Shown here: piece after piece, positions 35,393-44,798 of the stretch
How the letters are laid out: each line of letters opens with the position of its first letter
Position numbering within the stretch: position 1 is the first letter of the stretch
Assembly: GCA_030066655.1 (NCBI GenBank)
Contig: JASJBE010000006.1
Span: forward strand, 1 to 64,000
Reading direction: 5' to 3'
Origin: Woeseiaceae bacterium
GTDB lineage: Bacteria; Pseudomonadota; Gammaproteobacteria; Steroidobacterales; Woeseiaceae
Length of the DNA stretch: 64,000 bases
Made by a program: the position numbers and the translations under genes
The notes under the pieces: generated by a model
Databases searched by the model: none
What the model saw: the letters and a program-made list of their open reading frames with translations, nothing else
Told to the model about the DNA's origin: nothing

Positions 35393-35551
35393 GACTGCGT
35401 TCCTGTTTTCAGTTCCGCGTCGAACATACTCGATGAGCTCGCCGAAATCGATGTCGCGACGCCGTTGCACTACACGATCGCCTTTAGCCAACTGACTTGA
35501 AACGGACATCGACGATCCCACCTTTGGTGTCTGAATCAAAGGAGAGTGTTC

Positions 35552-36385
35552 ATGGCCGATGCAAGCTACACACCGCCGAAAATCTGGACCTGGGATAAAC
35601 CGAACGGCGGCGCCTTTGCGGGCATCAATCGGCCGACGGCCGGCGCGCGCTTTGAGCGAGAGCTGCCTGTCGGCGAGCATCCGCTGCAGCTCTATTCGCT
35701 GGCAACGCCCAACGGGCAGAAGGTCACGATCATGCTCGAGGAGTTGCTCGCTACCGGTGAGACCGGCGCGGAGTACGACGCGTTCCTCATCGACATCGGC
35801 GAAGGCGACCAGTTCGGCAGCGGTTTCGTCGAGCTGAACCCGAATTCAAAGATCCCGGCGCTCTATGATCGGTCGACGTCGACGCGAGTCTTCGAGTCGG
35901 GTTCGATCCTGATGTACCTCGCGGAGAAGTTCGACAAGCTTCTGCCTCAGCAGGTGCCGGCGCGAGCCGAAACCCTGTCGTGGCTGTTCTGGCAGATGGG
36001 TAGCGCTCCCTTCCTCGGCGGCGGCTTCGGGCATTTCTACCACTACGCCCCCGAGCCCTACGAATACCCGATCGACCGCTATGCCATGGAGGTGAAGCGG
36101 CAACTGGATGTGCTCGACCAGAATCTCGCGGAGCGTGAGTTCCTCGCGGGAGACGACTACACGATTGCCGATATCGCGACCTACCCGTGGTACGGCGGGA
36201 TCGTGCTGCACAACTCCTACGACGCCGCGGAATTCCTGCAGGTCGCGTCGTATGAGAACGTCGTTCGCTGGGCGAAGACCATCGAGGCGCGTCCTGCCGT
36301 GGCGCGCGGCGTGCGCGTTAACAAGACCTCCGGGCCGGAAGAGCTGCGCGTGCGCGAAAGGCACGCCGCCAGCGACATTGGCTGA
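35552..36385 (+). CDS. yghU: YghU-like glutathione S-transferase/disulfide-bond oxidoreductase
   Basis: A 277-residue cytoplasmic protein. Start ATG 35552 follows AAAGGAGAG. Typical YghU features: '[20 protein letters not shown]', '[22 protein letters not shown]', '[14 protein letters not shown]' and '[15 protein letters not shown]'. The GST fold binds two glutathiones and reduces disulfides or organic peroxides. It diverges from greB, with about 160 bp between them. Confidence 0.92.
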   Translation: MADASYTPPKIWTWDKPNGGAFAGINRPTAGARFERELPVGEHPLQLYSLATPNGQKVTIMLEELLATGETGAEYDAFLIDIGEGDQFGSGFVELNPNSKIPALYDRSTSTRVFESGSILMYLAEKFDKLLPQQVPARAETLSWLFWQMGSAPFLGGGFGHFYHYAPEPYEYPIDRYAMEVKRQLDVLDQNLAEREFLAGDDYTIADIATYPWYGGIVLHNSYDAAEFLQVASYENVVRWAKTIEARPAVARGVRVNKTSGPEELRVRERHAASDIG

Positions 36386-36388
36386 CTG

Positions 36389-37162
36389 TCAGACGAGGCC
36401 TCGAGACTCCTTGATCAGGTCATAAGCCTTGTTCAGCTCGCGCGATCGCTCCTCGGCAACGGCGCGCATGCTCTCAGGCAGTCCACGCGCCGCCAGCTTG
36501 TCGGGGTGATTCTCGCTGATCAGTTTCCGGTAGGCGCGCTTTACCTCGCTGTCGCTCGCGTCTTTGGAAACGCCGAGCGCCTGGTAGGCATCCTGGAGCT
36601 GGTCGCCCCTGGCCGGAGCATCGGGCGGCGGTCGGCCACCGGTCGTCGCCCTGAGCAGCGCCTCGAGCTGACGGACATCCCGTTCGCTCAGTCCCAGGCG
36701 CGTGGCGACCCGGACCAGCATCGCGTGCTCGGCCGCATCGATTTTGCCGTCGGCGGCCACCGCCATGCACTGTAACTGCAGGAACAGCTGCAGCAGCGGG
36801 CCGCGAGCGCGTGAAATTCGCGCGAAGTCATCGACGGCACGGTCAAGATCGAAGTCAGGCTGCTTGCCACGATTAAAGGAAGCTTTTGCCTGCTCGCGCT
36901 GCTGGTCGTTCAACCTGAGCATGTTGAAGATCTGCTCGACGACATTGATTTCGGCGCGGGTAACAACGCCGTCTGCCTTGCTCAGTGCCCCCATGATGGA
37001 AAACGTCGAGTCCATCATCTGGTTCTGCGCGACGCGAAGCCCGCCGATGAAACTCTTTCGTATGGCCCACGAGATGCCGTAGCCGACACCTGCGCCGATG
37101 AGCATGCCAGTGGCACCGCCCGTCGCGAGCCCGATCAGGCCGCCAATTAGCAAAAGGATCAT
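36389..37162 (-). CDS. djlA: Membrane-anchored DnaJ-like co-chaperone DjlA
   Basis: A 257-residue protein. An N-terminal glycine-zipper membrane segment (about residues 3-30) leads to a TerB-like domain ('DSTFSIMGALSKADGVVTRAEI', 'QLQCMAVAADGKIDAAEHAML'). It ends with a J domain (about 190-257) with 'ISENHPDKLAARG', whose HPD stimulates DnaK ATPase. The layout matches DjlA of Escherichia coli, which works with DnaK at the membrane. Convergent with yghU (3-bp gap). Confidence 0.92.
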   Translation of the reverse strand: MILLLIGGLIGLATGGATGMLIGAGVGYGISWAIRKSFIGGLRVAQNQMMDSTFSIMGALSKADGVVTRAEINVVEQIFNMLRLNDQQREQAKASFNRGKQPDFDLDRAVDDFARISRARGPLLQLFLQLQCMAVAADGKIDAAEHAMLVRVATRLGLSERDVRQLEALLRATTGGRPPPDAPARGDQLQDAYQALGVSKDASDSEVKRAYRKLISENHPDKLAARGLPESMRAVAEERSRELNKAYDLIKESRGLV

Positions 37163-37288
37163 GCGGCGAGTGTAGCAGTGTTGCTAACCGACGCCGGAGA
37201 ATCGGTCGTCGCTTAACACAATAAGTTACAAAGCGATGCCGGGAATTGTCTACGATGATGACTGAGTCTTGACCTCACGGAGGCCGAC

Positions 37289-38050
37289 ATGAAGCGGCTG
37301 ATTATCATTGGAATCCTGTTATTGAGCGGGGTCGCTGCGATGGCCTATGAAGAACCCGAGTACGAGCTCCTGCGAGCATCAGACGAGTATGAAATCCGGC
37401 GCTACGCGCCTTACATCGTCGCGGAGGTCGATGTGTCCGGCAGTTTCCGCAGCGCCGGCAACAAGGCGTTCCGCATCCTGGCCGGCTATATCTTCGGTGA
37501 CAACCAGCCGCAGGCGAAGATGAACATGACGGTACCGGTAGAATCAAAAGCTATCGGAGAGAATGGAGCATCGATCGGACCGGTAGAATCAAAAGCTATC
37601 GGAGAGAATGGAGCATCGATCGGACCGGAAGAATCAAAAGCTATCGGAGAGAATGAAGCATCGACCGGAACCGTAGAGTCCGTCGATAAAGGTCAGAAGA
37701 TGAACATGACCGTGCCCGTAGAGTCGCGGGCTGCGGAGAACGGCGACGAGACCACATATACCTATGCCTTCGTCATGGAACGGGCCTACACGATGGAGAC
37801 GCTGCCGAAGCCGGACGACGAGCGTGTCCGGCTGGTTCTGCGGCCCGCAAAAGTCATGGCGGTTCGACCCTGGACCGGAAGCGCCAGGGAATCGAGGTAT
37901 GAGAAAGAGAAGGCCGCTTTGCTGGGGGCGCTAGAGTCGGATGCGGTAACAGTCGTCGGGACTCCGGCCTTCGCTCGCTTCAACGGTCCGTTTACCCCGT
38001 GGTTCATGAAGCGCAACGAGATTCACGTCGAGATCGAGTACGTCGAGTAA
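37289..38050 (+). CDS. SOUL-family heme-binding protein with internal tandem repeat
   Basis: A 253-residue exported protein: signal peptide (residues 1-19), then 'EPEYELLRASDEYEIRRYAPYIVAEVDV', the SOUL/HBP signature. The family's two 'MNMTVPVES' motifs appear at about residues 79 and 139. The spacer is expanded by three 15-residue copies of 'VESKAIGENGASIGP' (the third diverged). C-terminal 'FARFNGPFTPWFMKRNEIHVEI' is a typical end. SOUL proteins bind heme or tetrapyrroles. It is monocistronic. Confidence 0.9.
   Translation: MKRLIIIGILLLSGVAAMAYEEPEYELLRASDEYEIRRYAPYIVAEVDVSGSFRSAGNKAFRILAGYIFGDNQPQAKMNMTVPVESKAIGENGASIGPVESKAIGENGASIGPEESKAIGENEASTGTVESVDKGQKMNMTVPVESRAAENGDETTYTYAFVMERAYTMETLPKPDDERVRLVLRPAKVMAVRPWTGSARESRYEKEKAALLGALESDAVTVVGTPAFARFNGPFTPWFMKRNEIHVEIEYVE
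37536..37670 (+). repeat. Three-copy 45-bp tandem repeat inside the SOUL gene
   Basis: Three head-to-tail 45-bp units (37536-37580, 37581-37625, 37626-37670). The first two are identical; the third has several substitutions. The unit length keeps the reading frame. Confidence 0.93.
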
Positions 38051-38052
38051 GC

Positions 38053-38532
38053 TCAGGCGGACCAACGGTCCTTGCTGTAGGGGGTCCGCCCTTCGTACGC
38101 ATGGCTGACCGCGAACATGAATACAAAAGCGATCGATGAGGCTCCGAGACAGATCAGGGCAACATGGTTGATCCACTCCGTCATCAGTTCGGTCGCGTCC
38201 TTTAGCAGCAGGTAGGACAACTCGCCCATTAGCGCAAGCATGTTCAAGAGCAGGACCGGGAAGAGCAGCCAGCCCGGCATGTGTCGCCACGCAACGCCAA
38301 TGCCCGTCGTCAGGGCGCCGTTTCTCGAGAAAAAAAGCAGGCTGTAGACCAGCACCGCAACTGACAAACCAATGCCGAACACCTGGTAGCCCTGCAGCTG
38401 CAGGAAGTCGGGGTTCAATTGGCTGCCGCCCATGAATGCGTGCATGACGCTGACCAGCGAGGTCAGGATCATCGTCGCAAGCATCGCCTGAACCACGATA
38501 AACAAGATCGAAAGCTGTTTGTTTTCGGTCAT
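38053..38532 (-). CDS. Four-helix membrane protein, hypothetical
   Basis: A 159-residue protein with about four hydrophobic segments ('LFIVVQAMLATMILTSLVS', 'YQVFGIGLSVAVLVYSLLF', 'GWLLFPVLLLNMLALMGEL', 'HVALICLGASSIAFVFMFA'). Start ATG 38532 is preceded by AAGGGA. It converges with the SOUL gene, 2 bp apart. No family recognised. Confidence 0.68.
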   Translation of the reverse strand: MTENKQLSILFIVVQAMLATMILTSLVSVMHAFMGGSQLNPDFLQLQGYQVFGIGLSVAVLVYSLLFFSRNGALTTGIGVAWRHMPGWLLFPVLLLNMLALMGELSYLLLKDATELMTEWINHVALICLGASSIAFVFMFAVSHAYEGRTPYSKDRWSA

Positions 38533-38644
38533 GAAATCAGTTCCCTTGATCTGAGGCACAACGCAGGCGGCAGCGCTCGATTATACTGTGTGGATTATCG
38601 TGACGCGCGCCGGCGGCCGGTCCGGCCGGACGCGGGGTCAATGC

Positions 38645-39493
38645 ATGAAACCGGAAGTCCTGATCATACTGTGCATTTTCGTGGGCTTTGCTGTCCTCGA
38701 GATCCTGTTTACACAGTTTTTCAGGAAGCCGGGCCAGACCCGGCAGGATGCCTGGATCGAACTGATCAGCACGGGTTCGCTGATGTTCGTGACGCAGCCG
38801 TTCGTTCTTTTTGCCGGCGGCTACGTCGCCTTTCTGCTCGCGCCCAACTCGGCAGGTGCGCTGGCGACCCTGCCCATCATCGCACAGCTGGGCCTGCTGC
38901 TCGTGCTGGACGACATGATGCAGTACTGGTGGCACCGGCTGTGTCACACGAGCCCATGGTTCTACAACCTTCATCGCGCGCACCACAACGCCGAGTACCT
39001 GTCGATCCGGGTCGTCTATCGGAATAACGTCTTCTACTACCTGTTAATGCCGAGCCTGTGGTTCTCCGGAGCCCTGATCTATCTAGGCCTCGGATGGGTC
39101 TACGCGTTCTATCTCGTTGTGAAAATGACCGTCATCACCGCGGCTCACTGCGACGTTCGCTGGGATGCCCCGCTGTACCGGATCCCGTGGTTGTCGCCAG
39201 TCATGTGGATTGTCGAGCGGACTATCTCCACACCGTCGACGCACAGCGCCCACCATGGCAAACACCTGTCAGACCCCGCCACGCACTACAAGGGCAACTA
39301 CGGCAACCTGCTGTTTTTCTGGGATGTCCTGTTCGGCACGGCCAGGATCACGCGCAGCTATCCTGAACGTATGGGGGTCGAGAACCTCGACGAGGCCACG
39401 ACCGCGCAGCAGCTGCTCTGGCCGCTGGTGCCGATGCCGATTGGCTCCAAAAAGCCCGCAGAGAGGCAGGCTGACCCCGCCGAACAACAATAA
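38645..39493 (+). CDS. Fatty acid hydroxylase/sterol desaturase superfamily membrane protein
   Basis: A 282-residue di-iron membrane enzyme. The eight-His motif is seen as 'WWHRLCH', 'HRAHHNAEY' and 'STHSAHHGKH'. Several membrane segments surround it. Members hydroxylate or desaturate lipids, using oxygen. The ATG at 38645 ('MKPEVLIILC') is preferred over an upstream extension that is Arg/Gly-rich. It is followed by the AbgT gene (93-bp gap). Specific lipid unknown. Confidence 0.88.
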   Translation: MKPEVLIILCIFVGFAVLEILFTQFFRKPGQTRQDAWIELISTGSLMFVTQPFVLFAGGYVAFLLAPNSAGALATLPIIAQLGLLLVLDDMMQYWWHRLCHTSPWFYNLHRAHHNAEYLSIRVVYRNNVFYYLLMPSLWFSGALIYLGLGWVYAFYLVVKMTVITAAHCDVRWDAPLYRIPWLSPVMWIVERTISTPSTHSAHHGKHLSDPATHYKGNYGNLLFFWDVLFGTARITRSYPERMGVENLDEATTAQQLLWPLVPMPIGSKKPAERQADPAEQQ

Positions 39494-39586
39494 CGACAGG
39501 GTCTCGTCGTCCCCTCAGGCCTCGCCGAATGCCGAAGTCCGCCGACTTCATTTATACTCCACGGTCTTTTGACCGGGAGAAGCGGG

Positions 39587-41185
39587 TTGGCCGAAGAAAA
39601 AGAGATCGCGGACGACATCCCCCCACAATCCAACCGAATGACGCGTTTCCTGAAGGTCGTCGAGGCCCTCGGTAACGCGCTGCCGCATCCCGTCACGCTG
39701 TTCGCCATGTTCGCCATTGGCGTCGTCCTGCTGTCCGGCCTGCTCGGGTGGATGGACGTCTCGGTGCCGGACCCGCGTCCGGAAGGCGCCAAGGGCCGTG
39801 CCGACAATGGCCTGATCGAGGTGATCAGCCTGATGAATGCGGACGGCTTTCGCATGATCGTCCTGAACCTCGTGACGAACTTCACGCAGTTCGTGCCGCT
39901 CGGGACCGTGCTCGTCGCACTGCTCGGTGTCGGCGTGGCCGAGCGCTCCGGTCTCTTGACCGCGCTGATTCGTGCGATGGTCCTGAACGCGAACCCGAAG
40001 ATGGTGACCGTCGTTATCGTGTTTGCAGGCGTGATCTCGAACACCGCGTCCGAGATGGGCTACGTCGTTCTCGTTCCGCTCGCAGCGGTGCTGTACATGT
40101 CCCTGGGGCGGCACCCCCTGGCAGGTCTCGCGACCGCGTTCGCCGGCGTGTCCGGCGGTTACAGCGCCAACCTGCTGCTCGGCACCGTCGATCCGCTGCT
40201 CGCAGGCATCACGCAGGAGGCCGCGCGCCTGATCGATCCGGAGTACACGGTCGATGCCAGCGCGAACTGGTTCTTCATGATTGCCAGCACGTTCCTGATC
40301 ACGTTTGTGGCGAGCTTCATCAGCCTGAAGGTCGTGGAGCCCTCCCTGGGTCACTACGACCCGTCCGAGGGAGGCTTCGATGACGTCGACGAGCACCGAC
40401 TGGATCCGCTGACCGCCGACGAGCGTCGCGCGCTCAAGTGGGCGGGTATAGCGGCGCTGGTGATGATCATCGGTATCGCGTTGCTGGTCGTGCCCGAGGG
40501 TGCCGTGCTGCGCGACCCCGAGACGGGGCTCATCAAGGGTTCGCCGTTCCTGAAGGGCATCGTCGCACTGATCTTCGTCTTCTTCCTTGTACCGGGTGTC
40601 GTCTATGGCGCCGTCATCGGCACGATGCGATCGGATCGCGACGTTATCGATGCGATGGCAAATGCGATGAGCACGCTCGGTCTCTACATCGTTCTCGTGT
40701 TCTTCGCGGCGCAGTTCGTCAAGTTCTTCTCATGGACAAACCTCGGTGCGGTAACCGCCGTGACCGGCGCGACCTTCCTCGAGAGCATCGGCCTGACGGG
40801 ACCGATCCTGTTCTTCTTCTTCATCCTGATCTGCGCCTTCATCAACCTGATGCTGGGTTCCGCATCGGCGCAGTGGGCGGTAACGGCGCCGATCTTCGTG
40901 CCGATGCTGATGATCATCGGTTACAGCCCCGAGGTGATCCAGGCGGCCTACCGGATCGGCGACTCCAGCACGAACATCATCACGCCGATGATGAGCTACT
41001 TCGGCCTGATCATGGCTTTCGCCGCGAAGTACGTGCCCAAAGCGGGCGTGGGAACTTTGATCGCCATGATGCTGCCTTACTCGGTGGCCTTCCTGATTCT
41101 GTGGAGCACTTTCTTCTTTATCTACGTTTTCGTGGTCGGCCTGCCGGTGGGTCCGGCGACGCCGACCTACTACGGCATTAACTAA
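39587..41185 (+). CDS. AbgT family (p-aminobenzoyl-glutamate-type) transporter
   Basis: A 532-residue inner-membrane protein. TTG 39587 is the likely start (RBS GGGAGAAG just upstream). AbgT features: 'FLKVVEALGNALPHPVTLFAMFAIG', 'NLVTNFTQFVPLGTVLVALLGVGVAERSG', 'NTASEMGYVVLVPLAA', 'FMLGSASAQWAVTAP'-type segment and 'IGDSSTNIITPMMSYFGL'. Family members move p-aminobenzoyl-glutamate or export antifolates. It is followed 32 bp later by an exported M17 aminopeptidase, hinting at use of peptide-like substrates. Confidence 0.93.
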   Translation: MAEEKEIADDIPPQSNRMTRFLKVVEALGNALPHPVTLFAMFAIGVVLLSGLLGWMDVSVPDPRPEGAKGRADNGLIEVISLMNADGFRMIVLNLVTNFTQFVPLGTVLVALLGVGVAERSGLLTALIRAMVLNANPKMVTVVIVFAGVISNTASEMGYVVLVPLAAVLYMSLGRHPLAGLATAFAGVSGGYSANLLLGTVDPLLAGITQEAARLIDPEYTVDASANWFFMIASTFLITFVASFISLKVVEPSLGHYDPSEGGFDDVDEHRLDPLTADERRALKWAGIAALVMIIGIALLVVPEGAVLRDPETGLIKGSPFLKGIVALIFVFFLVPGVVYGAVIGTMRSDRDVIDAMANAMSTLGLYIVLVFFAAQFVKFFSWTNLGAVTAVTGATFLESIGLTGPILFFFFILICAFINLMLGSASAQWAVTAPIFVPMLMIIGYSPEVIQAAYRIGDSSTNIITPMMSYFGLIMAFAAKYVPKAGVGTLIAMMLPYSVAFLILWSTFFFIYVFVVGLPVGPATPTYYGIN

Positions 41186-41217
41186 CGGCAGCACGTTCTG
41201 CCCTGACTGGAGACACA

Positions 41218-42750
41218 GTGTTTAGATCTGTATTCGCGACCATCGCGTTGCTCGGTCTGTCTGTCGCGGCTGTCGCCGAGCAGACGTTTGTCTTTTCATC
41301 CTTCGAGATCCCTGCCGAAGGCAGGATCGTCGTTCCCGTCGCGCAGGGCGAAGCGCTGTCGGGCGTCGCCGCCACGATTGACGAGCGCACCAACGGCGCC
41401 CTGACGACGGCCGCCGCCGAGACTTCTTTCTTCGGCGAGGCGGGTTCGACCTTGACCCTGTACGGCGTCGCGCCGTACTCGCGCATTGATCTGATCGGCA
41501 CCGGTAGCGACCTGATCGATCGCGTTGCGGCCGAGAACTTCGGTGGCACAGCGTCCGCGGTGCTGCTGAGCACGAGGGGTGGCAGCGTACAGGTGCTGTG
41601 GCCGACGGAGGGTGTCGCGCCGGACGCAACCGCTGCGAGAGTGGCGCTCGGATTCAAGCTCCGCAGCTATCGTTTCGATAGGCACCAGGCGGACAAGGTC
41701 GATCCAACGACGCTGCCCACGATCCGGCTGCTCAGTGACGACGCGTCCGGCGCAAGCTTTGAGGACGATCTGCGGTACGTCGCCGAGGGTGTGTATCTGG
41801 CACGGGACATGCCTTCGGAGCCGGCCAACATCATCTACCCGCAGTCATTTATCGATCGCGTTCGCGAACAGTTCAAAGGTCTGGATAACGTCCGGATCAA
41901 GGTGCTCGACGAGAAGGACCTGGAACGCCTGGGAATGGGCGCCCACCTGGCTGTCGGCTTTGGGTCTGCACGTCCGCCGAGACTGCTCATCATCGAATAC
42001 ATGGCGGGTGGCGACGAGCCCCCCGTTGTGCTGGCCGGCAAGGGCGTCACGTTCGATACCGGCGGAATCTCGCTGAAGGGCAACGATGGCATGTGGATGA
42101 TGAAGGGTGACCTCGGCGGAGCCGGTGTCGTCACCGGCACCGTGCTCGCCGCTGCGAAACGCGGTGCGCCTGTCAATGTCGTTGCTCTCGCCGCGTTGGC
42201 TGAGAACATGCCGTCGGAAAGGGCGCTTCGCCCGGGCGACGTGCTGACGTCGATGTCCGGCAAGACGATTGAGATCCGGTCGACGGATGCCGAAGGCAGG
42301 CTCGTGCTGTCCGACGCAGTCTACTATGCGCAAGTCAACTACGAGCCTGACGTTTTGATCAACGTGGCGACGCTGACGGGTTCGGTCGGGCGCGCGCTTG
42401 GTGACGAGTATGCCGGCATTTTCGGTCGACACGACGAGATCGTGGCGCAGCTGACTGCCGCTTCCGCTGCGGCCGGCGAGGCCGTCTGGCGACTGCCGCT
42501 GGACAGCACGCATTTCGCACAGATCGAGTCTGAGTACGCGGATGTCGTCAATTCAGGTGTCGGCAGCCCGGGCGCGAGCGTCGGTGCCGCCTTCATCGGC
42601 ACATTCGTCGACGAAGACCAGGTCTGGGCCCATTTCGACATCGCCGGTGTCGACTACTATTTCGCCGACACGCCGACGGTTCCGATGGGCTACTCTGGCT
42701 GGGGTGTTCGCACGCTGGATGAGTACCTGCGCCGGCATCATCAAAACTAG
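41218..42750 (+). CDS. Exported leucyl aminopeptidase (M17 family)
   Basis: A 510-residue protein from GTG 41218. It has a signal peptide (residues 1-20), unusual because most M17 peptidases are cytoplasmic. Metal-binding motifs are complete: 'GKGVTFDTGGISLK' (Lys/Asp) and 'RSTDAEGRLVLSDA' (the M17 signature with S for N). C-terminal end 'YSGWGVRTLDEYL' is typical. Two metal ions cleave N-terminal residues from peptides. In the periplasm it could supply amino acids to the AbgT transporter or other carriers. Confidence 0.9.
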   Translation: MFRSVFATIALLGLSVAAVAEQTFVFSSFEIPAEGRIVVPVAQGEALSGVAATIDERTNGALTTAAAETSFFGEAGSTLTLYGVAPYSRIDLIGTGSDLIDRVAAENFGGTASAVLLSTRGGSVQVLWPTEGVAPDATAARVALGFKLRSYRFDRHQADKVDPTTLPTIRLLSDDASGASFEDDLRYVAEGVYLARDMPSEPANIIYPQSFIDRVREQFKGLDNVRIKVLDEKDLERLGMGAHLAVGFGSARPPRLLIIEYMAGGDEPPVVLAGKGVTFDTGGISLKGNDGMWMMKGDLGGAGVVTGTVLAAAKRGAPVNVVALAALAENMPSERALRPGDVLTSMSGKTIEIRSTDAEGRLVLSDAVYYAQVNYEPDVLINVATLTGSVGRALGDEYAGIFGRHDEIVAQLTAASAAAGEAVWRLPLDSTHFAQIESEYADVVNSGVGSPGASVGAAFIGTFVDEDQVWAHFDIAGVDYYFADTPTVPMGYSGWGVRTLDEYLRRHHQN

Positions 42751-42907
42751 CAGCACGCTGTACGAGCCTCAGCCGGCACGATCCGGCATTGGTGTCCGGC
42801 GCAAAATGCTCACGTACGTGCGTGTACACTGCGCTCTTACGCCGAAAGCCGCCTTGTCTCGCACTCGCCTGAGACTTGTTCAGCGCACTGCTGGTCTCAA
42901 CTGTCGG

Positions 42908-43396
42908 TCAACTGTCGGCTGCTATCTTCGGCACTCGGACCGCGTCGGCAATGATCTCGTAGACGGTGCCGGCCGGAAGGTCGGCGCCGGGTGCGTCTTC
43001 GCTGAAGTGCGCCGCTTCTTCCGCGCTCACTTCCCGCTTCACCAGTTTTCCTGACAGCGTCACCGTCTTGCCGCTGATGTCCGTCGGGACGAAGAAGCCG
43101 TAGTCCTTGAACGCGACGCGCACCAGGCTGTCACCGTCCTGCGCAATAAAGAAACAGCCTTTCTTCCTGCAGACTTTCGAGACTCGAGTCTTGATCACAA
43201 CGGTCTTGTTCGCATAGGTCTCAGCGTCGTCGACGACAGCGCGCAGCGACAGAGTCTCTGCGCCGTTGTCGATCTCGGCGCCAAAGTCCTCGTAGCTGTC
43301 AGTCTCCGCCACCGGCTCGGACAGGCGAACGACATTTCCGTCGGCGAGGGCAGTGGTCAGGCTCAACAGTGCAGCAAACAAAACCAGAGTTTTCAT
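42908..43396 (-). CDS. DUF4920 exported protein
   Basis: A 162-residue periplasmic protein with a signal peptide. 'TYANKTVVIKTRVSKVCRKKGCFFIAQDGD' holds two Cys (CRKKGC), and 'SAEEAAHFSEDAP' follows. This OB-like fold resembles DUF4920 proteins. The CxxxxC pair may bind metal or form a disulfide. It is coupled to the upstream APC permease (ATGA, 43393-43396). Just past its stop is an 11-bp direct duplication. Confidence 0.83.
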   Translation of the reverse strand: MKTLVLFAALLSLTTALADGNVVRLSEPVAETDSYEDFGAEIDNGAETLSLRAVVDDAETYANKTVVIKTRVSKVCRKKGCFFIAQDGDSLVRVAFKDYGFFVPTDISGKTVTLSGKLVKREVSAEEAAHFSEDAPGADLPAGTVYEIIADAVRVPKIAADS

Positions 43397-44700
43397 GGCG
43401 TCTTCTTCCTCGAGAAGTAATAGGTTTCAGCAGCATACAGGACTCCGCCCAAGGCGAGCAGGATGCCGACAACGATCCAGGACTGAAGCTTCGACTGCGC
43501 GATGAGCCAGAGGCAGATGCCGAGGGCCAGCAACGGGATCAGGTAGCCGCCGGGCAAACGGAATGAGTCAGGCTCGTCGCCTCGCTCGCGCCGGATGGCC
43601 GGTAGCGACGCGATGCATATGATGTAGCCCAGCAGTCGGACGACCGTGCTGGCTACCGCCAGCAACACGAAACTGCCCGTCAGTCCGAGCACCAATGCGA
43701 GCCCGCCGTGGAGAAGGATGCTGACATGCGGTGTCGCGTGATTGGGATGCACCCTCGCGAACACGTCGGGCAAAGTTTTCTGCTCGGCCATCGCGAAGAC
43801 CAGCCGCGGCGCCGAGATCATCGACCCGGCCAGGTTGCCGGCAATCGAGAAGATCGCCGTCAGCGCGATGATCGTGCCGCCGACGGGTCCGGCGAGGGCA
43901 AGGCCCACGTCGTACAGCGTAGAGTCGGCGTAAGCGTCTGACGGAATGACCGAGATGAACACGAGGACGATGAAGAAATAGAGCAGGCCCGTCACGAGCA
44001 TCGTACCCACCAGCGCAATCGGCAGCGTGCGCTGCGGCTTCGACGTCTCGCCGGCCGTGACGGCGACGGTCTCGAAACCGACATAGGCGTAGATCAGCAG
44101 CAGCGTCGTGGCCCCCAGCTCCTCGATAGCGAACGGCGCGGGCGGAATCAGCGTCGTCGCGGTCACTTCCTGCAGGCCGAGTACGACGAGCAGCAGGAGC
44201 GGCAGCAGCTTCAGGACCGAGAACACGCCCATCGTGCGCACACCGTCCTTGACGCCGATGTAGTTGGCCCACGTCAGTCCTACTGTGAACAGCGCAGCGA
44301 TCGCCTTCAGTGCCCACGGATTATTCAACGCCGGCACCAGTTCGGCGACGTACACGGCGAGAAAGGTCGCGTTCGCGGCGAATGCCGTCACCCGGCTGAG
44401 GTAGATGGCCCAGCCGGTGCCGAAGCCTGCGACGGGGCCGAAGGCCTGGCGAGCGTACAGCACTGGGCCGCCCGTCGTCTTGTAGTAGCTCGCGAGTTCG
44501 GCGAACACCAGAATGACCGACAGGAACAGCACGCCGACGATCAGGAACAGCCACGGACTGAACAAGCCAGCGTTTGCAGCAACCTTGCCGGGCAGGGCAA
44601 AGATCCCGGAGCCAATGAGTCCGTTCAGCACGAGCAACGAAGCGGCGATCAGGCCGATGTCACGTTTCAGCTGTTTTTCCGGGTCGTTCATCGTTTCCAC
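43393..44700 (-). CDS. APC family amino acid permease
   Basis: A 435-residue membrane protein with about 12 helices: 'LVLNGLIGSGIFALPGKVAANAG' (family TM1 motif), 'FAELASYYKTTGGPVLYARQAFG', 'YIGVKDGVRTM' and 'YAYVGFETVAVTAGETSKPQRT'. It transports amino acids or polyamines across the inner membrane. Starts are ambiguous: GTG 44700 ('METMNDPEK') or ATG 44691. The stop overlaps the DUF4920 start. Confidence 0.92.
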   Translation of the reverse strand: METMNDPEKQLKRDIGLIAASLLVLNGLIGSGIFALPGKVAANAGLFSPWLFLIVGVLFLSVILVFAELASYYKTTGGPVLYARQAFGPVAGFGTGWAIYLSRVTAFAANATFLAVYVAELVPALNNPWALKAIAALFTVGLTWANYIGVKDGVRTMGVFSVLKLLPLLLLVVLGLQEVTATTLIPPAPFAIEELGATTLLLIYAYVGFETVAVTAGETSKPQRTLPIALVGTMLVTGLLYFFIVLVFISVIPSDAYADSTLYDVGLALAGPVGGTIIALTAIFSIAGNLAGSMISAPRLVFAMAEQKTLPDVFARVHPNHATPHVSILLHGGLALVLGLTGSFVLLAVASTVVRLLGYIICIASLPAIRRERGDEPDSFRLPGGYLIPLLALGICLWLIAQSKLQSWIVVGILLALGGVLYAAETYYFSRKKTP

Positions 44701-44798
44701 GCAGCCCTCTCAAAGAGCGCCGAGTATGGCACATCGACCTGTCAGGGACCGCCCGGGCGACGATTGCGAATACGGTCAGTCTGCCGCATAGTTTCGGA

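Noticed and set aside
42811-42820. CACGTACGTG palindrome as an operator
   Set aside because: A short 10-bp palindrome in a convergent gap with no gene start nearby; may be chance.
42898-42920. 11-bp direct duplication beside the DUF4920 stop as a mobile-element footprint
   Set aside because: There is no element between the copies; a simple slippage duplication is enough to explain it.
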